Source of the DNA: Olsenella uli
GTDB taxonomy: Bacteria > Actinomycetota > Coriobacteriia > Coriobacteriales > Atopobiaceae
Assembly: GCF_901212675.1 (NCBI RefSeq)
Contig: NZ_CAAKOQ010000050.1
Coordinates: 92,040 to 111,200 of the forward strand
Direction of reading: 5' to 3'
Length of the DNA stretch: 19,161 bases
Shown here: in pieces, positions 8,560 to 15,226 of the stretch
Layout of the letters: each line of letters starts with the position of its first letter
How positions within the stretch are numbered: the first letter of the stretch is position 1
Made by a program: the position numbers and the translations under genes
The notes under the pieces: generated by a model
Database searches by the model: none
Seen by the model: only the letters and a program-made list of their open reading frames with translations
Told to the model about the DNA's origin: nothing

Positions 8560-9150
8560 TTAAGCACGAGCGCACGCTGCATAGACAATAAACGGCATCA
8601 CCGTGCGCCAGAATAGGTAACCGCCATTCATGCCAGTAATGAGTAGCGCATACCAGAAGAAGACCATGTGCATGAGGTACACGCCAAAGCTGCCGCCCGC
8701 CAAAGTCGAGAGGATCTTGGCCCTCCGCTGGGTCGAGAACACCCGCTCCCACCGCACCTGCTTGGCAAAGACGAACACCGACACCGACATGGAGAGAGAA
8801 GAAGGGCAGGAAGTCCACAGAGCAACGGAGAACAACACGTTGACCACCGGCGTGCCCTTAAAGAAGTCATGGACTGACCCCACACCAGGAGGATGGCAGC
8901 AGACGAGGCAACATCGCCATAGAAGCCGCCCTGGGAGACGGTCGCCACCGCTAGGTGCACGAGAGCCGGTACACAGCAGGAAGAAATGGCCCCTTCGCAG
9001 GCGAAGGACCGCCACCACCCACACGTCCCATCGCACGCCCTCAGAATGCCCAGTCTTATCGACACCTGCGCGTTGTTAAACGACTCCGTCTCACACGGGC
9101 TGCTCCCACCACACCATACGGCAACAACGACCGACGGCCGAATCGGCAAC
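8560..9150 (-). pseudogene. Decayed acyltransferase (Acyl_transf_3-type) remnant, 5' truncated and frameshifted
   Basis: The last ~100 codons of one minus-strand frame read like the C-terminus of a membrane O-acyltransferase of the Acyl_transf_3 type: VFVFAKQVRWERVF, then STLAGGSFGVYLMHMVFFW, then a hydrophobic stretch ending in VYAACARA and a stop at 8560. Upstream, similarity jumps to another frame (VSQGGFYGDVASSAAILL at about 8900-8950). Further upstream both frames turn into Cys/Arg/Trp-rich noise. The family normally has about 350 residues and ten or so helices; here the first two thirds are missing, cut off before the ATPase stop at 9191. An intact version would acetylate or acylate a surface glycan, which fits the neighbours. 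The 8381-9190 gap holds nothing else I can support as a gene. Confidence 0.65.
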
Positions 9151-9190
9151 CAGCCGTATCAAATCAAAATGAGACCGGTTTGCCGCATGG

Positions 9191-10576
9191 CTATTCGAAC
9201 AGCCTCGACAGGCCGATGAACACCTGGTTGGCCTCGGGCGCACAATCGAAGCCGGAGCGCGAGAAGAAGCCATACTTGTAGCAAGAAAGCCCAGCTTGCT
9301 CAACCTGTGCGATCTCCTCGCTCACCATCTGTCTGCTCACGGGAGTCCTTCTGAACTTACACTCATAGAACGCGTAGCCCCTCGAGTCGTGCGTCACCAC
9401 ATCGAACTCGCCGTTCTTGTGGGCCACGGGATCATCGTATGAGTACCGGCCAATAAGGTCGAAAGGCTCTTCCAGCATCCCCGCGCGATTCTGGCGAACA
9501 AGATACTGTCGGCACACTTCCTCGAAGGCGACAGGCACATAGCGATGCTCGAAGTCGTCGGCTACAAAGCGGTCAAAAAAGGCCTCCGGGTTCATCACGC
9601 TCAGCTGCGAGGCATAGCGAAACACATAGCGGTAATAGAACAGGGAGAGACCATCGACGATCCTATACGCCACACGGCGACGATTCCCGGGGTCGTTGAT
9701 GGGCACCTGCTTCTGAACGAGCTCCATGCGGATAAGCTTGTCGAGGACATCAACCATAGTGGGACCGCTCGACACATGAGACTGGGCAAGGATGTCCTTG
9801 TACCTTGAATAGCCCTGAGAAAGCGCGCCAAAGACCTCGTTTGCATTCGAGATCTTTGATATTTCCGATCCAAGGTAGAGAGACACCTCGTTCTCGAGGC
9901 GAGCCCCCTGGGAGGCAATGAGCTCAATGACGTTCTCGCGCACGGACAGACCGGAGTCGATGAGGCGATTGTAGTAGGGAATGCCGCCGAAGACGCTGAA
10001 GAGCCGCACACGGTCTTCCTCGGAGAACGAGGGGTAGAAGAGGGCTGAGTCGTAGTAGTCCATGGGCTTAAGGTCGACAGTAACATCCACGCGACCATAG
10101 AGCGGATTCGAGCGCCCGAGCAGTAACCGCATGACATCTACGAATGAACCACAGAGGACAAGGTGCATCCGTGAGGTATCTCTGTGACGGTCAATAAGGG
10201 ACTGAAGAATGCTATCGAGCCCCCTCACCCCTTGCCGCAGATAGGGATACTCATCAAGAACCAATGTGACCGGCTGTCCGGCCGCGCTCCTGAACAGGAA
10301 CTCGAGGAGTCCCTCCATGGAACCGAAGGCCAGAGGCGGCATGCCGAGCTGCTGGGAGACGAGGGCAGACAGGCTCTCGACATTGTCCATCTCGGAAGTC
10401 TGCCTGCATTCGTAATAGAGCGTGAGCCCGTCTGCCGGAACCTCGCGAAGACACTGCTTGATTAGCTCACTCTCCCCCACACGACGCCTGCCGTAGACGA
10501 GAATCGTGCGCCCGCCCTCTTCTGCCAGCGCACGCCGTATTCGCCTTCTTTCCTCCGTGCGTCCGATGAACTCCAT
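9191..10576 (-). CDS. AAA ATPase (ATPase_2/DUF234 type) with PD-(D/E)XK-like C-terminus and altered Walker A
   Basis: This 461-residue protein has the architecture of the archaeal-type ATPase_2 plus DUF234 family. The N-terminal signature FIGRTEE is at 3-9 and Walker A at 29-36. Walker B LVLDEY is at 105-110, and a winged-helix-like section spans about 250-290. The C-terminal GEFDVV...YECKF (D392, E405, K407) resembles a PD-(D/E)XK core. The striking change is in Walker A: it reads GRRRVGES, so the phosphate-binding lysine is Glu35 (codon GAG, one base from AAG). I chose the ATG at 10574-10576 because the family N-terminus starts there and GGAGGG (10587-10592) lies ten bases upstream. The 46 codons further upstream in the same frame have no family-like sequence. 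The role of these proteins is unproven (defence or mobile-element functions have been proposed). Without the lysine this copy may be a poor ATPase. Confidence 0.85.
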   Translation of the reverse strand: MEFIGRTEERRRIRRALAEEGGRTILVYGRRRVGESELIKQCLREVPADGLTLYYECRQTSEMDNVESLSALVSQQLGMPPLAFGSMEGLLEFLFRSAAGQPVTLVLDEYPYLRQGVRGLDSILQSLIDRHRDTSRMHLVLCGSFVDVMRLLLGRSNPLYGRVDVTVDLKPMDYYDSALFYPSFSEEDRVRLFSVFGGIPYYNRLIDSGLSVRENVIELIASQGARLENEVSLYLGSEISKISNANEVFGALSQGYSRYKDILAQSHVSSGPTMVDVLDKLIRMELVQKQVPINDPGNRRRVAYRIVDGLSLFYYRYVFRYASQLSVMNPEAFFDRFVADDFEHRYVPVAFEEVCRQYLVRQNRAGMLEEPFDLIGRYSYDDPVAHKNGEFDVVTHDSRGYAFYECKFRRTPVSRQMVSEEIAQVEQAGLSCYKYGFFSRSGFDCAPEANQVFIGLSRLFE

Positions 10577-10613
10577 CAGCTCGGTTCCCTCCGACTCGGT
10601 TTTGTCCGAGCTA

Positions 10614-10619
10614 AGTATA
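10614..10619 (-). promoter_or_regulatory. Possible -10 box upstream of the ATPase_2/DUF234 gene
   Basis: On the minus strand TATACT (5 of 6 matches to TATAAT) lies about 38 bases before the ATG at 10576. A small CTCGG/CCGAG hairpin with an ACAAAA loop sits between the box and the Shine-Dalgarno. No good -35 is seen, so this is weakly supported. Confidence 0.3.
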
Positions 10620-10738
10620 CTGCGGAGACAGCTAGGAGAGGCATGCACCGTTGAATACCACACTGGGGGCATCGCACAACACGGTCCGGAGCTCAAGCCA
10701 TGAGGCCCACCCACATTGCCGTGCGGATGGACCCATCA

Positions 10739-10843
10739 TTAACCAGCATATACATACACGTTGTGGTTGTGATAACCATGCCTCTCCAGCGCATTGAAGA
10801 AAGCCCGGGCGATGGCCTCGTACGGACGGATTCTAGTGAACGT
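10739..10843 (-). pseudogene. Fragment of a GH25 lysozyme domain
   Basis: The end of a minus-strand frame reads RPYEAIARAFFNALERHGYH followed by NHNVYVYAG and a stop. It aligns without gaps to residues about 234-262 of the intact GH25 lysozyme in this window (TYDSIVRAYVGALKSKGY then WNVHVYSY), with about 13 of 29 identities including the R-A, A-L, G-Y and V-Y positions. Neither the catalytic acids nor a start with a Shine-Dalgarno are present, so it is a leftover and not a gene. It suggests that a second lysozyme gene once stood here. The rest of 10577-11152 shows only the inverted repeat at 11015-11058. Confidence 0.5.
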
Positions 10844-10988
10844 CGCAACGCCCTTGATCGGAAAGGGCGCTTGCGATGGGCTGCGAATTCGACGGGGCCG
10901 TCTACGGGAAGCCGAGGGAGATGCAGGAGGCGCGTAGGACAAACAAACGAGCACGAACGACTCGTTGGACACCAGCCCTGCTCCCACT

Positions 10989-11065
10989 TGCACAAATCCC
11001 GGCCGTAACATGCGAAACCGCCACGAGCCGCACTTGATTGCGCGTTTCGTGGCGGTTTTGCACAA
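10989..11065. repeat. 12-bp inverted repeat bracketed by TTGCACAA direct repeats
   Basis: Arms 11015-11026 and 11047-11058 are perfectly complementary over 12 bp with a 20-nt spacer. The octamer TTGCACAA occurs on both sides in the same orientation (10989-10996 and 11058-11065), and similarity continues a few bases outward. The unit is about 75 bp long. It lies roughly 95 bases downstream of the sulfatase stop and could act as its terminator, although only short T runs follow. The direct-repeat bracket also resembles a small palindromic element with target duplications. Confidence 0.5.
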
Positions 11066-11152
11066 GTCTGGGTATGGGACGCATGGTGAGGAACCGGGCA
11101 GCGACCAACGATGGCGCATCGCGGCTCCGGAACCTCGCAACGTACGACGGGC

Positions 11153-13195
11153 CTAGTCGACCATCGGCCAGAACCTGCCGGTTAAGGTCCAGCTGGAGAA
11201 GTCGAGCGCATGGCCATCGACCTTGTACTCCCACTCACCCAGATCGGCATGGGCGCTGTCCGGGGTCTGGTCCTGCTCGTTGTTGTAGAAGTAGCGAACG
11301 CGCGGCTCGTCGCCGACCTCGAATACCGTCGGCTCCTGCACGTTCAAGCCCACAGCCTCGCGAATCGTTGCGGCATAGTCCATGTGACCAGTGGGCACAT
11401 CGGAGACTTGGCATGGCATCTCGGCACCAGCGCCCGCAGGCTTCACCAGCAGGATGGGACTCACCGGCTGCTTGAGCTTGGCGCTCCAGTCATAGTCACC
11501 GTGATCGGCCGTGATGACGATGGTTGAGTTGTCATATACCCCGAGCTCCTTGAGCTGGCGCAGATACTCGGACACGATCTTGAACGCGCCGGCGCCCTGG
11601 CGATACTTGTCCGTGCTCTCCTCGGACACCCGCTGGGCGTTCTCGTCCAACGTGTACGGGGCATGGTCTCCCATGAGATGGATGAAGCGGAATGCGCCGC
11701 GCTCCCCCTCCGCCACCGTGGAAAGCCCTTCTTCGCTCAGCCTGTCGAAGTATGCCGCGTCGTCAGTCACGTAGGCCGTACCGGCATCGTTGGCGCCGTC
11801 CCGCATGATGACCGCGCGATTGAGGTCGTCCGTGTAGTAGCGAAGCGACGGCTTGATGGCCCACGGCATATTGCGGTACAGGGCGCACTGGACAAGCTGC
11901 TCAATCGTTGTCAGGGGGTTCGTCCGGATGTTCTTGAGCCCATGGATGTTCTCGGCCCGTCCCTGCAGGGCCGTTGCGCTCACGGAGTCAGAGTAGATCC
12001 CCACGCTATAGCCTTGGTCGCCAATGTCGTCGACCAGGTTCCGCTCCTGGAACCACGTGCCCACCGTCGACCTGGTGATAACATCTTTGCTCGTGTCGAG
12101 CATCCGGCCGGTGACGAGGGTGGGGATGCCAAACCTCGTCGGAATCATCTCGCCCACCGAGTTCCTGAACCACGTAAAGCCGCCAAGCTCATCGAGGACG
12201 TCGGGGTACTGCTCGACGACCTTCTCAAGGGTCTGGGTGTCGTAGAAATCCAAGACCAGCACGATGACATTGGACTTTGACGACACGGAGTACAGACCGT
12301 CGTTGGTCACATAGGGCCGGTCGAATTCGGAGGCGTTCGCAAAGATGGCCGTGCCCAGACTCACAGCAGAGGTGAGGACGAGCAGGAAGCTCGTGACGAC
12401 GCTGACGCCCTTGGAGGCGGAGGGCTTCTTGATGGCGAGGAGGACCGAGACGACGATGATCGCGAGCCAGGCCGCGGCCGACCCGAGGGTGATCTTGGTG
12501 TAGTCATCCCACGCCACGGGCTGGCCGTCGGCGGCGGGCAGGCCGGCGTTCAGGAAGAGGGCCTGCACGAGCTCGGCGAGCGCCAGCGCCACGAGGACGG
12601 CAAGCGCCACGTCAAAGGCGCGGCCCTTGAGCGCGGAGACGACCAGCGCCACCACGAGCGCCACCACCACGGCGGCCACGGCAAGCGACGCCCACACGTT
12701 CGCCGGCGAGAAGGACAGGCCGCTCGCGTTGGTGGCCACGATCTCGAGCGGGGCGGACACGATGGTCATGAAGCTCAACGTGACGCTCGCGAGCAGAGCC
12801 AACGCAAGGCGCGCGCCCCAGGGCAGGTGCTGGGGCTGCTCGACGCCCTGGCGGCTGCGCTCGTCGCGGGCCGCGTCGTCGGCCTTCGAGAGCTGGCCAC
12901 GGCGCTGGGCGTCGTCGCCCGAGATGAGCGACACATCGCCCTCGACCACCTTGCCAGCGTTCTCGTCGATGCGGAGCGCCCGCAAAAGCCAGCGCCGCGC
13001 GCGCCTCCACACCACGCCGAGCACCGCCGAGAGTGCCACGGCCACGCCGGCGAGCGCCTGGATGGTGTAGGTCATGACCGAGGGGTCCACGTAGGCGGCG
13101 GCCGGCTCGGCGAGCGCGAGCCACGCCCCACCCACAATCACGACCACCGAGGCCACGTCAAAGGCCGAAACCAGCAGATACTTAGCGCGCCTCAT
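11153..13195 (-). CDS. Membrane sulfatase-superfamily phosphotransferase (LTA-synthase-like), copy 1
   Basis: This 680-residue protein has an N-terminal membrane part and a C-terminal extracytoplasmic sulfatase (PF00884-type) domain, the plan of polyglycerol-phosphate and phosphoethanolamine transferases. A first hydrophobic segment and a YVDPSV motif (36-41) precede about six more membrane segments up to about residue 286. The catalytic domain opens at SNVIVLVLDFYDT (D316). It has a likely nucleophile T353 in MIPTRFGIPTLVTG, and D564/H565 in ITADHG; GDHAPY (H511) and TGHMDY (H604) are further candidate ligands. I chose ATG 13193-13195, with AGGTGG nine bases upstream and a normal membrane N-terminus. 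This start lies inside the end of the YidC-TagF fusion, a 14-nt overlap that implies translational coupling. A paralogue lies at the right edge. The exact transferred group is unknown. Confidence 0.88.
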   Translation of the reverse strand: MRRAKYLLVSAFDVASVVVIVGGAWLALAEPAAAYVDPSVMTYTIQALAGVAVALSAVLGVVWRRARRWLLRALRIDENAGKVVEGDVSLISGDDAQRRGQLSKADDAARDERSRQGVEQPQHLPWGARLALALLASVTLSFMTIVSAPLEIVATNASGLSFSPANVWASLAVAAVVVALVVALVVSALKGRAFDVALAVLVALALAELVQALFLNAGLPAADGQPVAWDDYTKITLGSAAAWLAIIVVSVLLAIKKPSASKGVSVVTSFLLVLTSAVSLGTAIFANASEFDRPYVTNDGLYSVSSKSNVIVLVLDFYDTQTLEKVVEQYPDVLDELGGFTWFRNSVGEMIPTRFGIPTLVTGRMLDTSKDVITRSTVGTWFQERNLVDDIGDQGYSVGIYSDSVSATALQGRAENIHGLKNIRTNPLTTIEQLVQCALYRNMPWAIKPSLRYYTDDLNRAVIMRDGANDAGTAYVTDDAAYFDRLSEEGLSTVAEGERGAFRFIHLMGDHAPYTLDENAQRVSEESTDKYRQGAGAFKIVSEYLRQLKELGVYDNSTIVITADHGDYDWSAKLKQPVSPILLVKPAGAGAEMPCQVSDVPTGHMDYAATIREAVGLNVQEPTVFEVGDEPRVRYFYNNEQDQTPDSAHADLGEWEYKVDGHALDFSSWTLTGRFWPMVD

Positions 13196-15179
13196 GGGCA
13201 ACACCACCTTTCTTGCTCCCGTCGTTCGTATCGTCCACCTCGTCGTCGGCGGCGCCAGCCGGGCCGCCCGTCGGGGCCGCACCGCCCTCTCGACGCGCCT
13301 GCTGCGCGAGCATGGTGTCCAGCAGGAACCTGCCCGCAACCTCGCCGCCATGCCCCAGGTTGAAGATCGTGCGCTCGCGGACCTCCCTCAGCCGTTCGTG
13401 CCAGTCGACCTGGTGGTCGAGCAGCCCCTGCACCACGTCCGCGAGGCCGGCCAGGTCAGCCACCTCCACCTCTCGCCCCAGCTCGCGCCTGAGCGAGATG
13501 TCCGTGGGCTCGATGCCCACCTTCTGCCAATCGGGGTTGGCCACGCGCATCGGCGTGTTGATAAGGATGCTGGGTTTGAGTGTCGCGAACGAGAACTCCA
13601 GGTAGATGGACGACCAGTCGGTGATGATGGTGTCGGCGTCGTAGATGGACTCGTTGGAGCTGAAGTCCTGGTCGAGGACCAGCCGGTCCGTGGGCGTGCC
13701 CTCGTACTGCGCGCAGAGCGCCTCCCAGCGTGGGCGGTAGCGCTTGAGGTACTCGGGATGCGGGCGCACGATGACGCGGAACCCACCCGCAAGCAGTGGG
13801 TCGATGGTCTCGCGCCCGCAGAAGTCGAGCAGGTTGTCCTTCTGCCACGACGGCGCGATGAGCACGACGGGCCGCTCGTGCACGGGTTTCTCGCGCGCGG
13901 CGTACTCGGCGATCTGGCGATCGAGCAGGTCGTAGCCGCACTCCACCATCTGCTTTGCTGGCAGGTCTCGCATCTGCTCGATACGGCGGATCTCGCGGAT
14001 CTGGTGGGGGCCCACCGAGAGCATGGCGTCGTAGTGGTCGTAGGAGCGCTCGCTCGTGGTGAGGTGCATGCTCGTCATGTGGTGCGGCATGTGGACGTAC
14101 TTCACGTCCTTGCGCACGTAGGAGCGCTTGATGTAGTAGTTGTCCAGGTCATCGAGGGTGAGCACCACCACGTCGGCGTCCATCTTCATCATGAGCGTAA
14201 TGGCGCGCTTCTCGCCGATGTAGTACGGCATGATGCGCGGCTCGTCCTTGGCCAGCTCGAAGATGTTGTCCTTGGGGTCGTTGGTGACGTAGTGGATGCG
14301 CGCGGTGGAGTTGGCAAGCAGCCACTCGATGGCGCCCTGGAAGTACTTGTAGTAGCCGCTGCGCTCCGAGTAGAACACGATGTGCTTGTTCACGGTGCCA
14401 AAGAAGCGCCGGTAGTCGGCGCGCTCGCGCCGGGCGAGCGGGTTGGGCTTCCACCAGGGGCCCTTGTCGGCGGAGAGCGCGTTGAGCTCGTCGAGCTCGG
14501 CCTTGCTGGCGGCGAGCTCCTGGTAGTCCACGTACTTCTCGGGCCGCACGATGACGTTGCAGAGCACCTGCACGAGGATGGAGAGCAGGTTGGAGCAGAT
14601 CCAGTAGAACGCCATGCCGGCGGCCACGTAGATGCCCAGCACGAACGAGAGCGCCACCGACAGGCCGTTGGTGGTGTTCTTCTCGAGGCGCGTCTGTTCC
14701 TTCTGGAGCGGGTTGATGCGGTTCTGTGCCTCTCCCATGACCACGGCCGAGAGCGCGGCCAGCACGGGCATGATCCATGCGAGGCCCCCGTCCTCCACGG
14801 GCACGAGGCCCAGAAACTCGGTGCCGGGCGCGCCGTGGTCGGTGACGCCGTGGATGACCTCCACGAGGCCGAACAGGATGACCACCTGCACCGCAAGCGG
14901 GATGAGCGAGAGCATGGGGTGGTAGTGGTACTCCTTGTTGAGCTTGGCCTGCTTCTCGCCGATGGTCTCCTGGTCGCCAAAGTACGTGACCTTGATGCGG
15001 TTGAGCGCGGGCATCATGCGCACCATGACGATGCTGTTGTACTGGCACCACAGCGACAGCGGCATGAGCACGACTTTGACGATGAGGGTGAACAAGAGAA
15101 TCGATGCCCACCAGTTGCCGGTGAGAGCGTAGCAGGGCTCCATCACCTGCGTGAAGAGCCGTGCGAGAACGTCGAGCAT
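13182..15179 (-). CDS. YidC/Oxa1 insertase domain fused to CDP-glycerol glycerophosphotransferase (TagB/TagF-type)
   Basis: This 665-residue protein joins two families that are normally separate. Residues 1-215 are a YidC/Oxa1 domain: GNWWASILLFTLIVKVVLMP at 21-40, a charged cytoplasmic loop (about 45-85), LSLIPLAVQVVILFGLVEVI, and further membrane segments at about 134-150, 172-192 and 193-212. The groove arginine of bacterial YidC is Lys35 here, so positive charge is kept. Residues about 260-620 are a Glyphos_transf (PF04464) domain with VHMPHHMTSMHL (362-373), VRPHPEY (471-477) and ITDWSSIYLEFSF (519-531), matching the His-rich and TDxSS motifs of TagB/TagF enzymes that transfer glycerol phosphate from CDP-glycerol. 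The tail is low-complexity (about 630-660). ATG 15177-15179 has AAGGAG eight bases upstream. It follows the LicC-LicA-like gene by 47 nt and overlaps the next sulfatase. The YidC part may anchor the polymerase or insert partners. Confidence 0.9.
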   Translation of the reverse strand: MLDVLARLFTQVMEPCYALTGNWWASILLFTLIVKVVLMPLSLWCQYNSIVMVRMMPALNRIKVTYFGDQETIGEKQAKLNKEYHYHPMLSLIPLAVQVVILFGLVEVIHGVTDHGAPGTEFLGLVPVEDGGLAWIMPVLAALSAVVMGEAQNRINPLQKEQTRLEKNTTNGLSVALSFVLGIYVAAGMAFYWICSNLLSILVQVLCNVIVRPEKYVDYQELAASKAELDELNALSADKGPWWKPNPLARRERADYRRFFGTVNKHIVFYSERSGYYKYFQGAIEWLLANSTARIHYVTNDPKDNIFELAKDEPRIMPYYIGEKRAITLMMKMDADVVVLTLDDLDNYYIKRSYVRKDVKYVHMPHHMTSMHLTTSERSYDHYDAMLSVGPHQIREIRRIEQMRDLPAKQMVECGYDLLDRQIAEYAAREKPVHERPVVLIAPSWQKDNLLDFCGRETIDPLLAGGFRVIVRPHPEYLKRYRPRWEALCAQYEGTPTDRLVLDQDFSSNESIYDADTIITDWSSIYLEFSFATLKPSILINTPMRVANPDWQKVGIEPTDISLRRELGREVEVADLAGLADVVQGLLDHQVDWHERLREVRERTIFNLGHGGEVAGRFLLDTMLAQQARREGGAAPTGGPAGAADDEVDDTNDGSKKGGVAHEAR

Positions 15180-15226
15180 GCGGGAACTCCTTCTGGGTTT
15201 CGTGTGGGGACGTGCGGGGCGCGTAC

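Noticed and set aside
10946..10966. Small AACGAG/CTCGTT hairpin
   Set aside because: A 6-bp stem with a 9-nt loop is expected by chance in this length and no nearby context supports a role.
10577..11152. Small protein genes in the 576-base gap
   Set aside because: Open frames of 60-130 codons exist on both strands, but none has a Shine-Dalgarno with a sensible protein. Only the short GH25-like end is recognisable and it lacks catalytic residues.
13182..15179. The housekeeping YidC of the cell
   Set aside because: The expected neighbours (rpmH, rnpA, jag) are missing, and the protein is fused to a teichoic-acid enzyme inside a surface locus, so it is more likely an extra, specialised copy.
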